Below, one piece after another: positions 42,492-52,841 of a stretch of 64,000 bases of DNA. Origin of the DNA: Mayamaea pseudoterrestris (taxonomy: Eukaryota > Bacillariophyta > Bacillariophyceae > Sellaphorales > Sellaphoraceae); the NCBI GenBank assembly GCA_027923505.1, contig BROI01000036.1, forward strand, positions 1-64,000, written 5' to 3'. Made by a program: the position numbers and the translations under genes. The notes beneath the pieces were generated by a model. It made no database searches and was not told the origin of the DNA. It saw nothing but the letters and a program-made list of their open reading frames with translations. Positions within the stretch are counted from its first letter, which is position 1; each line of letters starts with the position of its first letter.

Positions 42492-43235
42492 CTACAGCGC
42501 CGCTCCATTCGCAGACGCCTCCTGCCGCAGCTCATCGTCATCGCACGGCTCATCCACAAACCTTCGCGCCAGTGCGCCATCCAAATCGAGTCGACATTCC
42601 TCCGCGTGGCCCCACAAATAGCGATTGTTCGAAACCACTTGGTAGGCGGCGTTGCGCAGAAACGTTGGCACCAAATGCAATGACGTTTTGGAAACGAATC
42701 GCAACACGCCCGGCAACCCAGGCAGCTCCTTGGCGATGCGCAGTATGGCATCCGACTCAAAGTAGGCTTGAGTGGCCGAGTCGACCAATACAATGCTACT
42801 CAAATCATCCGGTCGCTTGCCATGCTGCATCAATAACGATTGTCCCACCTTGGACTGCAGCGACGCGAAGCGAAAGGTTTCGCGTTGGTCGAGCTGCAGA
42901 CACAAATCCACGCCAGCGTTGCAAAACAAGCAAACGCCGTCAAAGAGAATAATGGGACGTGCATCTGATGCGAAACAATTTTGGACAACGGCTTGCCAAT
43001 TCCAAGTGACGGGAGATGATGAAGTAATTGTTGTTGCGTCGCCATTGACAGCTGCTGAAGCGCAAATGCTTTCCGAGGCTGTCGGCATGTCATTTGCGCT
43101 GCTGCTTCCATCATCCCCTCGTACCGAAATTGAAAAGAGTCGCGACGTTGATGCAGTCCGTCTCGATGATACTGTAGACCATGCATGACAATTATGATTC
43201 AATGAGAGTGAAAGGAGGACGAGCAGGAGCGACAT
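42492..43235 (-). CDS. DCC-family (DUF393) thiol-disulfide oxidoreductase-like protein
   Basis: The ATG at 43235 is preferred because it gives a signal peptide (MSLLLVLLSLSLNHNCHA); earlier in-frame ATGs lie at 43295, 43292 and 43268. The product has 247 residues. The family motif FDGVCLFC is at about 98-105, with the two cysteines of the D-x-x-C-x-x-C signature. FRFASLQSKVGQSLL and the C-terminal NRYLWGHAEECRL, both typical of the family, follow. A Ser/Thr-rich stretch after the signal peptide could be a plastid transit peptide. DCC proteins are thioredoxin-like and thought to act in redox reactions. A CRE palindrome lies 212 bp upstream. Confidence 0.85.
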   Translation of the reverse strand: MSLLLVLLSLSLNHNCHAWSTVSSRRTASTSRLFSISVRGDDGSSSANDMPTASESICASAAVNGDATTITSSSPVTWNWQAVVQNCFASDARPIILFDGVCLFCNAGVDLCLQLDQRETFRFASLQSKVGQSLLMQHGKRPDDLSSIVLVDSATQAYFESDAILRIAKELPGLPGVLRFVSKTSLHLVPTFLRNAAYQVVSNNRYLWGHAEECRLDLDGALARRFVDEPCDDDELRQEASANGAAL

Positions 43236-43646
43236 TTGATATTGTCTTCGCACTTGCAGTGCTGGCATTCGATCCTTGCAGTCAGAAATCATCATTCTGT
43301 CTCGCACTGTTAAACATGAACTAGAGAGAAAGACGACGACGAGCAAGACTTTGTTGCTGCTAGCCTTGTTCTAAGGAGGCTGCTGCTTGCTAATCTCTCG
43401 TCTCGCTTCGCTTGATGTTCCGGCACGACAAAAACGGCGGCGCTTCTGACGTCACTCAATCTGTCGGTCCGGCACAGCAATGCTACCTTGCGAATGCCAA
43501 TTCATCATCTCGTAGCTGCTCCCAGTCTGATGATTGACCAAATTCAGGGTCGGTGCAAGTAGAGCGATCGACAGAAAAGCCAATACACCCTATATATACG
43601 AAACAACCAATCAGATTAATTTAGAGTTGCTTGCGCTACTATTTAT
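43236..43646. other. Intergenic, with CRE palindrome
   Basis: Upstream region of the DCC-family gene and 3' flank of RPS3. It includes the TGACGTCA site at 43447; otherwise nothing clear. Confidence 0.55.
43447..43454. promoter_or_regulatory. CRE palindrome TGACGTCA
   Basis: Exact bZIP-type palindrome, 212 bp upstream of the DCC-family start and in its probable promoter. It is the third exact copy in the window. Confidence 0.45.
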
Positions 43647-44617
43647 TTAATACTGCTCAACTCCCATGCTGTTTGGATCAACCTGCATCTCCTGCTCCAT
43701 TGGCACTTGCTGCTGCTGCTGCATGGCAGCATTGGCCGCCGCCTGACGCGCCATCATGGCTTGCTGCGCCGCCAACATGGCAGCCGGACTAAGCTCCTCC
43801 TTTGGCTCCAAAATAGTGACAACATCATCCAGTGGAATCTTGGGCCCAATCTGTCCCTTGGGGTCCTGCGGCAACATGATGGAAACCTTGATACCAATCA
43901 CACCCTGTCGCATCAACACGTGACGCACCGCCGTATCCGTGTAGACTTGTCCGGCATGACCCGTCTTGATCATGTATCCGTCACCAAACTTCATGGCCTT
44001 GGCACGCTGTCCACGCAGTTTCCCAGTAACAATCACCTCGCAACCCTTGGCGGACGCCTCCATAACAAAGCGCACCACGCCGTAACACGCGCGTCTTACC
44101 GCCAAACCCGCCAGTAGCTTGAACTTGAGACTCTCCGCCTGCGCCTGCGCGCAGAGGCCGCGGTTTTGGACGCGCTCCGCATAGAGCTCCACGGCGCCGT
44201 CGGCAAAGTCAAAGCGCTTTTGGACGACCGAGGTGAGCTCGCGAATGCGGCGATTGTTTTCGCCCAACACGTTCTGCGTGCGCGTCGCGCGAATGATGAG
44301 CTCCGTGCGGTGCGGCGTGGTGCGGATCTCGACGCCGGCGTAGCCGTCCTGTTTTGTGGAGCGGAGGTAGTAGTCAAGAAAGTGAGATACGAATTGATAC
44401 AACAGCAATCGATTTTAATTGATTAAATTCAGCGTCATGGAGACTCTCATGACTTTAAATCGTCAAAAAGAGACTCTCTAGACTTCTTTACTTCTCATCA
44501 TCTCTACCGTACCTCGGCCAGCTCGCGAATGAGCAACTCGTTCACCTCCGAGTAAAAGACTCCGTCGGCGACAAACTTGCGCTTGACGCTCAATCGCTTG
44601 TTTCCGCGGTAAGACAT
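43647..44617 (-). CDS. RPS3: Cytosolic 40S ribosomal protein S3 (uS3)
   Basis: Exons 44513-44617 and 43647-44348 (268 aa) join phase 0 as [19 protein letters not shown], the expected eukaryotic uS3 sequence. The first exon encodes [20 protein letters not shown]. The KH domain contains [20 protein letters not shown]. The C-terminal ribosomal S3 domain has [20 protein letters not shown] and [15 protein letters not shown]. The protein sits at the mRNA entry channel of the small subunit. The tail beyond about residue 225 is longer than the human one and rich in Ala, Met and Gln ([20 protein letters not shown]), a lineage-specific extension. The intron of 164 nt close to the start is typical of ribosomal protein genes. 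Confidence 0.97.
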
Positions 44618-45189
44618 GTTGATATGCTAATGAGAGATGCTAAAGAAAGTAGTAATATCGAGTGATTGCTATTGCTGCCGCTGAAAGTCGATGTTGCAGA
44701 AGCGACGAAAGCAAAAGCGGCGAGTTAGTAACGCGGTAAGGTTTCGTCATTTCAAAACCGCTTGATGTCGCAGCTTATTGCGGCGCTAGCTAGCCACGCT
44801 TCACCAGCCAGCCGGCTGGCTTGCACTGTAGCCGTTCGCCATGGTAACAGAAGTGACGAAAAAACTATGTTACGCTTGTTCATTTTATGGTATGATCATT
44901 TGCGAGATGCTTATGTCAGAGATCAAAGAATACGACAAGATCGGTGTCTCCAATTTGTCAACCTATTATACCACCTACCGAAGTCAGCCAGTCTTTCATC
45001 GCAACAATTACAAGTAAAAAGATGCTACTCAAACTTGTTTGCTAGTGTTTGTAATGTTGTTGTTAACTAATTGCATGTTCCTTCTCCAGTACCCGTATGA
45101 AATCAAAAAAGAAGGTAGTTTTCGATCGTCTCTCTCAAATTAACCAAGACACGAGACGTTTTTCGTACACATATAGTAATATCATCATC
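44618..45189. other. Intergenic, no gene seen
   Basis: Upstream of RPS3 and downstream of aureochrome. A plus-strand frame at 44765-45070 has no recognisable motif and is not called. Confidence 0.6.
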
Positions 45190-46464
45190 TTACTCGGCAT
45201 CCGCCAAGGCTGCCAACTCTTCCTCCTCCTGCTGCTTGGTGACCGTGGCCGCATACTGGTCACTGACCTTGCACTGCACGCCGACAAAGTTGGTGACATT
45301 GCCATTGGCGTCGCGCAAGGCCGCAATGAAGAACTGGTTCCAAAAGGTGGTTCCATCGACGCGGTAGTTGAGCAAGCACACCGACATGTCATTACCCTGC
45401 TCAATGGCCTTGCGAATGCGCTCCACCGCCTTGGGGTCAGTCTCGGGGCCTTGCAGAAAGCGACAGTTGCGGCCCAGAATCTGGTCGAGACTGTAGCCAG
45501 TCAAGTTGAGGAAACCCTGACTCGCGTAGACAATGGGGTTATCCGGAAGACTTGGATCAGTCACGACAAAGTTTTGCTGCGCCGTCTGGAGCGCCTTGAT
45601 GAAGGAAAAGTCAGGATCATCTAACACCTTGTTGGCAATGCCCTGCGAGGACGCCAAGAGACCATCGACATCCGACTGACTCTCCTTCTTGCTGAGGAGC
45701 TCGTCCGCCTTTGATTCGCCCAAGTGCTGGCGAATGGCCTGCTTCAACTTTTCGTTCTCCTCCTTGAGCAGCGTGACCGACTGCTGGAGCGACTCGAGAA
45801 GAAACTTTTTGCGAATGCGCGAGCGCTTGGCGTGCTCGCGGTTGCGCTCACTGTGTGAATGGGAATTGAAAATAGGCAGGAGAAAAGAGGATGAAAAGGA
45901 TGAGACAGATTCATAAGTAAGTGTCACTGAATCTAGCAAGTACGACTAGAAGCCACATCGTTCCAATCTTGTGACTCACCGCCGCTCGGACTTTTGCTGC
46001 TCACTCATCTTGCGATCGCCGCGACTGCTGCTCTTCTTTTTCTTGGGCGCCGCGTACTGCAAGTGATGCGCCGCCTGCGGCGCATGCTTGAAGGGCACCA
46101 ACTCGGTGGCTTGTCCAGCATCTTCGGCGCGCCCCATGGTGAGCGCCGCCTTGGAGTTGTCGTACAGATTCGTCGTGTAGAGACCACCGCCCTGCTGGAC
46201 GGGAACGAACTGTCCATCACTGGACGGCTTGGACGCCATGGTGGCAAAGGTGGGACCTTCGCCCGAGTTCAAGAGACCGTCCTCGTCGTCGTCATCCTTT
46301 TGCTCGCTGAGAAAGACCGTGTCACCGTCCGGCGTGAAGACCACGTCTCCGAAAATGTCGTCCAAGTTGAGTTGGGCAGTCGTTGACTTGCTGCCCATCA
46401 TGGATGACTTGGGGGCGGCGTCGGAGCCGTGCGAGGCGGAAAAGAGGGGAGGAGGGACGCTCAT
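45190..46464 (-). CDS. Aureochrome (bZIP-LOV blue-light photoreceptor)
   Basis: Exons 45980-46464 and 45190-45850 (381 aa). The join restores the basic region RERNREHAKRSRIRKKF, showing the N-x7-R pattern, at about residues 162-178. A leucine zipper (LLESLQQSVTLLKEENEKLK) follows, then a LOV domain from about 236 to 350. LOV has the flavin-adduct cysteine C291 in GRNCRFLQGPETD, together with FVVTDPSLPDNPIVYASQGF and VCLLNYRVDGTTFWN. Blue light drives a Cys-FMN bond that changes DNA binding; known aureochromes bind the core TGACGT. DNA-binding and sensing parts are in the order seen only in photosynthetic stramenopiles. The intron interrupts the basic region. The start at 46464 (MSVPPPLFSASH) is preferred to the ATG nine codons upstream. 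The exact aureochrome subtype is not decided. Confidence 0.96.
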
Positions 46465-47086
46465 GGTGTAATAATGGTGGTTCTCGAGCAAGCGCGTTAT
46501 AGAGTCCTTTCGGCTTGATGGAATTGTGTCCGTGACCGCACGGAGATGGATGATACGCGCCTACTCACGAGCGTTTGACGCGTGCATAATTCTGTATGAT
46601 CGTTTAATGGATCTTTTGCTTGACAAACGCCACTGAGCAAATGACTCGATATCTTTGGGGTTGTCACCCTTCAAGGAATTTGGAATCTTCGGAAAAAAGA
46701 TTTCAGACGAGCTCGTGGTTTAGAAAGTGACCGCCAATGACACTTTCCGCATGACTCTTGATATTTCGTCAAACGTTCCTCATGACGAAGTTACTCGTGA
46801 ATGTGGCCATTGTGCCATTCACATGGCGGCTTCCTTGGATTACCTTGGTTTGTCTCACTGGGTAGTTTTGAGGGCTGTTGCCATTCTTGCGTCCGGAGCT
46901 AGACGAGTAGGATAGAGCGATGAGGCGATGAACTTAGTCAAGCAAGATGGATGTACAGTACCTAGGAAACGATATAAGATGTATTTGTACGATTGTTTTA
47001 TAGCTTGAATCGTTACACCTATGTATAGCTTGTGTGTCTGTGCAGAGTGTCGTCTGTTCCAGTATAGTAGCCTATGCTAAATACAA
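46465..47086. other. Intergenic, no gene seen
   Basis: Upstream region of aureochrome and 3' flank of the ankyrin gene. No exact CRE site is present. The frame at 46727-46915 has no motif. Confidence 0.6.
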
Positions 47087-48142
47087 TCAAGCACTCGCTG
47101 GAACGCTCATTAGCGTCAAAATTTCGGACAGTTCATTCTCGTCGAGCGAAAAGTCGCTTTCGCTGGAATCGTCCTGCTCGCAAACGTCTGGATAAACATG
47201 GTTGTCATTGTTATAGTCGTCATTGTCTTCCTTGCGCTCGTAGCGCAAGCACACTGCTTCCTGCGGCTCCATGATGCGAGCTGCCACCATGGCGGCGACT
47301 TGGGGCGTGAGCGCGTGGATTGGATCGAGTATGGGAGACGCGTTGGGTGGCATGCGCAGCAGCAAGCTGCGTTCAATCTTGTTGCCACTTGATGGCCACA
47401 CGTCATTCGCGACGCGCACCAAGAAATCCATCCACTCGCGTCGCAGCTCGCGCTTGACCAGCGCCAATGGCAGCATGTGGTTGGCGTCAGTCAAGAAGCA
47501 TTGCTGGGCGTCATGTTTGAGCAGTGTTTCCACGAGCAAAAAGTTTGGTGTCACGCTGGCGCACGCTTCATGGAGCGGCGTGCGACCGGAAGCGTTGCAA
47601 ACTTGCAGGCGGCAGCCATGCTGCAGCAGCACTTGCAGCAAGTCGTGGCGGCCCTGCCGGCAGACCCAGTGGAGGAACGAGTCGTTGTGTTGCGCAGAGA
47701 CTGGATTTGGACTGAGACCGGCTTGCAGCATTTCATGTAGTTGGGATGCATTCACTTGCTGCAGCGCCACGTGGTAGGATGCTTGCTGCAGACTGGTGGG
47801 GGCAGTGTTGTTGTAGGCAGTGTTGAGACTGGCAATCGTCTCGGTGGAGCAGTGGCGCGAGGAGACGAGCGAATTGAGCCGCGCCTGCAGTGTGACGGTT
47901 CTCGTCGTTCGCTTCTTGTGAATGCTGGGCGAGTCGTCGAGCGAAACAACGGAATCAGTGGTGGAAAAGTCGCCATTCGACGAAGAGTCTGGATACGTTT
48001 CGTTGGACGTTCGTCGCGACAAGCCCTTTGGCAACAACAGTTGCGGCTTGCTCACTTTTTGTGGCTCGAGGGATTCCGTCGCAGCCTTGCTGCCACTCTT
48101 CGTCTTCTTTCCCCATGCGCGAAACAAACTTGGAGCCGTCAT
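47087..48142 (-). CDS. Ankyrin-repeat protein
   Basis: A 351-residue protein from the ATG at 48142. The N-terminal 120 residues are basic and Ser/Thr-rich with no fold I recognise. From about 125 to 225 there are roughly three ankyrin repeats: DSFLHWVCRQGRHDLLQVLL and GRTPLHEACASVTPNFLLVE are clear, with a more divergent one after them. The C-terminal 60 residues are strongly acidic (SSESDFSLDENELSEI), suggesting a protein-interaction tail. Ankyrin repeats bind partner proteins; none is suggested by the neighbours. Single exon. Many diatom genomes contain this kind of short ankyrin protein with a disordered N-terminus. Confidence 0.72.
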   Translation of the reverse strand: MTAPSLFRAWGKKTKSGSKAATESLEPQKVSKPQLLLPKGLSRRTSNETYPDSSSNGDFSTTDSVVSLDDSPSIHKKRTTRTVTLQARLNSLVSSRHCSTETIASLNTAYNNTAPTSLQQASYHVALQQVNASQLHEMLQAGLSPNPVSAQHNDSFLHWVCRQGRHDLLQVLLQHGCRLQVCNASGRTPLHEACASVTPNFLLVETLLKHDAQQCFLTDANHMLPLALVKRELRREWMDFLVRVANDVWPSSGNKIERSLLLRMPPNASPILDPIHALTPQVAAMVAARIMEPQEAVCLRYERKEDNDDYNNDNHVYPDVCEQDDSSESDFSLDENELSEILTLMSVPASA

Positions 48143-48750
48143 GTTGTTAATGATCAATGAGTGTTTTGTGCGAGTAAAGAAAGTTGATTTTGATGGTCAG
48201 AGAAAAAAAATATGGATCAAGATCGTTACGTTGAACGTGGTGCAAAAGGGGATTGAGGAATTGGCAGCATTGGGGCCATTGGGCTTGACACTTTTGCACT
48301 TCAATATGCTCCGCGGTCGACGTGGTGGCCAAACCGCAAGTGAGGCAATAGCCATGAAAGATGGCATAAGATTTCTGCATTGGGAAAGGAAGTGACGACG
48401 TCATTACTTCAAATAAGCCAGATAGAATGTCCGCTATTGGCGTAACAATTCGCAAGTGAGGCTTATCGACAAACATGTTTCCAGCGAAAATCATAATAGC
48501 CGCACGACCCAAAGGAACGCCTGACGAACGGCCATAAAGTCATTTTGGGTCATTTTCGATTCTCGCTTGCACCTCATTCTCGCATCGGACCGGTTCTCGT
48601 TGTAGGTGAATGTGCTGCCAAGCCGAACGTTTCCTCCACGTTGAAATCCGTCCATCCATCAAGGCAACTCTCGCGTCGTTGATGGATCTTGCTTTTGTTG
48701 TCTTGCCTCTCGAAATAATCACCTAGCCTCCTGCAATATACTATATTACA
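48143..48750. promoter_or_regulatory. Divergent promoter region
   Basis: It separates the outward-facing ankyrin and EF-hand genes. A minus-strand frame at 48147-48512 overlaps the 5' end of the ankyrin gene and shows no motif. GTGACGACGTCATTAC at about 48392 resembles an ACGT-core site but is not an exact CRE. Confidence 0.4.
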
Positions 48751-49925
48751 ATGAGATTTTGTAGAAACGTTCAATGCCTGTCAGCGCTCCTGTTTTGCAC
48801 TTCAGCAATTGTCGTTGTGGCTCAAAATTATGATCAAGACTATGGCAGCTACGAGGACTACGCGCAGGCGCCCGACGACTCCCTCTACGCCGACTTTGCC
48901 GCAAGGCAGCCGGATCGACAAGTGTGAGTTAAATGTTTTTATAGAATTTGATTTATGGGGGAATTTGGAGTTGGAAGAAGGAAGGGATGAAGCAGCACTC
49001 GAGCGAGCGACGCAGAGGGATTGTTGATGGTTCGCTGTTTACCATTTTCGAAAGAAACAACATGGAGAACAATTGATAACAATGCTAGCCGTGATATTAT
49101 GGATTGCGTGAGACTTGCGCTGTTTGGATCAGATGCTCGTCTCCACAGTCTTCGCTGGATGTGCGCGTTGCTCGTCGTTACGGCTGCAAAATGTTGTTTT
49201 TAGACTTTTTCACCATGAACCAAGAGGATTACTAATCCTCTTTACATTTTCTCATTATTCTCACAGCGCCGCCGCTGGCGGCATTGGCATGGGAAAACTT
49301 TTGTTTAGTTCCGCCGCTAGTTGGTTCATGGGCGGCTACGTTCACTCGCGCCGCGCATCACAAAAGCTCAAAACCAAGCACCAAAAGGAGCAAAAGGCAC
49401 TCTATCAGCAATACTACAATGATGTTTACAAGCTATCCGAGCAAAATACGGAACTAGAAAGGTTGGTGGAGAAACTCAAGGATGCCTTGCGGGAAACGGA
49501 AGCCAAGCATGAGTTGGAGGCATTGACAAGAGACTATGACGAATTCAAGCAACCGGATATTGATGGAGATGATCGAATTAGCAGGGCTGAATTTAACATG
49601 TATGTCAAGAATTACTTGTCCAACTATCCTGGGTTGACGGAGTCGGATTATCCGCGGTTTGAAGGTATGTCTTTGTGGAGTAGAGTGCCTTGCATCGTTA
49701 CCATTTCTCACATTTATCACCTAACATGCAACAGACTTTGATCACGATGGCGATGGCTACGTTAGCTTCCAGGAATATGCTCAGCAAATGGCACTCCAGG
49801 CGCAAAAGGCGGAGCAGGCGCAACTGTATGGCGACAAGAAGAGCACGCAAAAGAATCAGGCGCTGCAAGACTTGTACAAGGATGCTGCCAAGGGCTCGTC
49901 GCAGTATAAGAACATTTATGCGTAG
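48751..49925 (+). CDS. Secreted or membrane-anchored EF-hand protein, three exons
   Basis: Exons 48751-48923, 49267-49664 and 49735-49925 (253 aa), with matching phases. A signal peptide (ALLFCTSAIVVVAQ region, about residues 10-25) is followed by a Tyr/Asp-rich stretch. A glycine-rich hydrophobic segment (VAAAGGIGMGKLLFSSAASW) may be a membrane helix. A coiled coil (LERLVEKLKDALRETEAKHE) leads to two EF-hand calcium loops, DIDGDDRISRAEF and DHDGDGYVSFQEY, both with normal calcium-binding residues. The second loop is split from the first by the last intron. A Gln/Lys-rich tail ends the protein. It probably senses calcium at a membrane; its partner is unknown. Confidence 0.8.
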
Positions 49926-50221
49926 ACAACAAAATGTAATGTTTAATAATAAAAGTAAAGCGCCCAGCTATTTGTAGAGTCAGTGTCGTCGAAACTTCTT
50001 CACTTCATGAATGTTATGGACGGACTTGCAAGAGGATGGATGTGGCATAGTCGAGCCTTCCATTTCTTCACATACGAACGAGATGTACGGAGCTTCCAGC
50101 AAGTGATGACAAAACTTTCATACGGCTAAATATCAACATTCAAAATCTCTTTATTGTATTATGAAGAGCTCGTTTGCCGGAACGCTAGTTTCGCGTCCAG
50201 TCATACGTCCGCTCCCATCCA

Positions 50222-52286
50222 CTAAATTTGATCCAGCAGCTTTGGTTCCGCCAAATCCAGCGCAATCAAATTTTCACTCAAATCACTCATAATCGACTCG
50301 GCCATGCTCGGGTAGGTATCATCTCCATTCGACAAGACGGACTCCGTACTGGCGCCCGGTAAACCGCCTCGACCGTTGCGATATAGCCGATCACGCTCCA
50401 TGTACGCATCGTCCTCGCGTCCATCCGCCGCCGCAGCCGCCAGCAACTGTTCGTTCAGCGTGTGACCACTGCCATTGCCCGTCCAGCTCATCGAGTCGCT
50501 TCGCTGCGCGCGCTCGCCACTACCACCAGGTATTCCAGCACCCGGTCCAGACGTTGCAGCAGACGATCCCAAACCACTACTGCCGCCCAAGTTACTACCA
50601 CTGTTACTGACCAAGCCTGCCCGCACCAGCATGAAGCGCGAGTAGTCGGATGGAGCGGCAGCCGCTGCTTGCTGCGCCGCCATTAATTGTTGCTGCTGCT
50701 GCTGCTGCTGCTGTTGTGGTTGCATCTGCATCTGCGTCGCAGCCCATTGGTTGCGCAGGTGCTGCAACTGGTTGGCTCGCACCATGGGGTTCAAGGCATC
50801 GAATGCAGCTTGTTGTTGTTGCTGCTGCTGCATTAGTTGCGCCGACTGCTGCTGCTGCGCTCGCGCCAAGCTGGCCAACTGCTGATCCGAAACGCCGCCA
50901 CTCGACAGCGACATGCCCGAAAGTAAGGTTGGATTGGACAAGCCGGAAATAAGAGATGACCCATCATGGTTGCTTCCAACAAGTACATTATTGCCGCCCG
51001 CAAAGACACTTGCCGGATGAAACTGTCTTCCAAACGCTTCGTTTTGCAGAAACGCATGTTGCTGCTGCTGCGCATACAAGAGTTCCTGCTCGGTGGCATT
51101 TTCGCGAATGGCAGCCGCCGCGGCGCCACTAAAGCGAGGAAGTGCAACGTTGGGTTGAAAGCTAGCACTCTGCGCCGCTCCAAATCCAAACGCGCCAACT
51201 GCTGCCGCCGCATCAACGGCACCCCCCGGCACCATACTAAACTCGTTTAAATATTGCTGCTGCTGCGCCGCCAGTAGTGGACTCTTTTTTAACGCCTTGC
51301 TGGGTGGTTGTGCCGCCGAGTCGTCATCGTCCTCGCCATCCTCGCGAAAGTCGGGTGCATCCTCGCGCAAGGCCTGGCCCACCTTTTTGATCGCCTTGGC
51401 GTCGCCTGCGTAATTAAGAAGGAGAAAGTTTAGTCGAGGATTGAATTGCAAGCATTCCAATTTGCCCAATCATTACTATACTATACATACAACATACATA
51501 CCAATATCATACCACATGCCACTAGAGTCTTCCTTGAGAAACCTCCCCGCCGGCTCTAGACTCCGTATCGTCTGCACAATGTTGGCCGCAATGTGCGCCT
51601 TTTGCAGCTTGCGCGTCTCCTTGGCCAAGTACGTCTTTTTGCGCGAGTGCACTAATGTGCGAAACCGAACGTTGCCCTCGTGCGAGTTGATGCGGCCGCC
51701 GCGGCCGCATAGTACGTCATTCTCGTGCGGATCCGTAATTGGGCCAATGCCGCGGGGTGGAATTTTCAACGTGGGTCGGGGCTGCGCCGAGGAGGGTTTG
51801 GAGGGTGATGCGGGTGTATTATTGTGATGATGGTTGTTGTTGTGAGACGGTGAGTCTGGAGCATGATAGTATTGCTCGTTGTTATTGTAGCTGCTGCTGC
51901 CGTTGAAATCTCCTAACTGCTGCTGCTGCTCCTGTCGCTGTGAATCGACTGCTGCTGCTCCGTTTGCGCTACTATTGGAAGCGTTCGCCATGGCCGCTGC
52001 TCGCTTGGCCGTCGGACTTGCCGCAACGTTTCCGCCAGGCAGCAGCGTGCTGATCAATGCTCCAGCCGTCCGACGCTTTTGGCGGTTGCGCTTGTCCTGC
52101 GAGTGATTAATAATAATAGTCAGTGAGAGAGTGAGAGATAATTTATTGATACAATGCCGTGAATCGATATGTTTTTGGTTCGTGCATATTAAAAACGACC
52201 CATGCGAGCGAATCTATTGGTGCAGCCGAACGACCCGAGACTCATTGGCACGATCAAATCGTCAGGATGGGAAATTCACTCACCAT
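50222..52286 (-). CDS. DUF6824-domain polyglutamine protein, three exons
   Basis: Exons 52284-52286, 51502-52096 and 50222-51405 (593 aa). Phases agree only if the first coding exon is the ATG alone, directly followed by the donor GTGAGT. A basic DKRNRQKRRTAG stretch opens the second exon. The DUF6824 domain starts at PHENDVLCGRGGRINSHEGN and continues through YLAKETRKLQKAHIAANIV and, across the second intron, WYDIGDAKAIKKVGQALRED. This domain is greatly expanded in diatoms and probably nuclear, but its activity is unknown. The last 380 residues are Gln/Ala/Ser-rich with several Gln runs, like a transcription activation region, and end in an acidic, conserved-looking segment (MAESIMSDLSENLIALDLAE). 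The start-codon exon is the least certain part. Confidence 0.75.
50690..50713. repeat. (CTG)n tract encoding polyglutamine
   Basis: Eight or so CTG units in the DUF6824 gene, read as CAG on its coding strand. Shorter tracts lie nearby at about 50815-50835 and 50850-50862. Comparable tracts in the bZIP genes are at about 54405-54430, 55795-55817 and 56084-56113. Confidence 0.85.
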
Positions 52287-52841
52287 ATTTTGATTACAGC
52301 ACTATATTATTATCAGTCTCTTGTCTCTTGCTCCACCTAATAGTAGCGAAAAGATAGACTTGAAGAATCAATTCCTATCAGCCTTGGTCTTATTGCAACG
52401 ACGACGACGCATGGAGATCGAATGGAAACACACGAGCACGCAGCCAACCGACGCTCTTACGGTATTGAATTGACACGTCAGACAAGTCGTGGTTTTGCAA
52501 CGTGTCGCAGCGTTTTACAAAATCCAATGACAGAAACTATCGGTATATACGCAGCTAACACGTTTAAAGCAACTGATATCACGCTGAAGCGACTAGAGAG
52601 TAAGTAACCAGCATATAGCATGCATTCTAGTTACTAACCATGCGCTTTGCAGCATCAAGCGTCTGCTAGCTCTTAGAAGCGCTGCAGAAGAGTCGTGACT
52701 ATCAGCAACGATTGGCAACGTTGCAGAGTAGCCATCTCAACATCAAGATGATGCACGTTTCGCAGTTTCCTTCATTAAAAAAAGGAACTCGCCTTTTCTG
52801 CTGCTGCTGCTGTTATTGCTGCCGCATGTTGCACTCTTTCG
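52287..52841. other. Intergenic, no gene seen
   Basis: Upstream region of the DUF6824 gene and 3' flank of the DUF1499 gene. The first non-coding exon and promoter of the DUF6824 gene must lie here. Confidence 0.55.

Noticed and set aside
42473-42952. Long plus-strand and second-frame minus-strand frames over the DCC gene
   Set aside because: They are shadows of the real minus-strand coding frame, which carries the FDGVCLFC motif.
48147-48512. 121-codon minus-strand frame upstream of the ankyrin gene
   Set aside because: It is in the promoter region and overlaps only the upstream extension of the ankyrin frame. No family pattern and no splice into the gene.
51690-51715. Near-palindrome of GCGGCCGC strings
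   Set aside because: It encodes the conserved CGRGG residues of DUF6824; the symmetry is explained by Gly/Arg codons.
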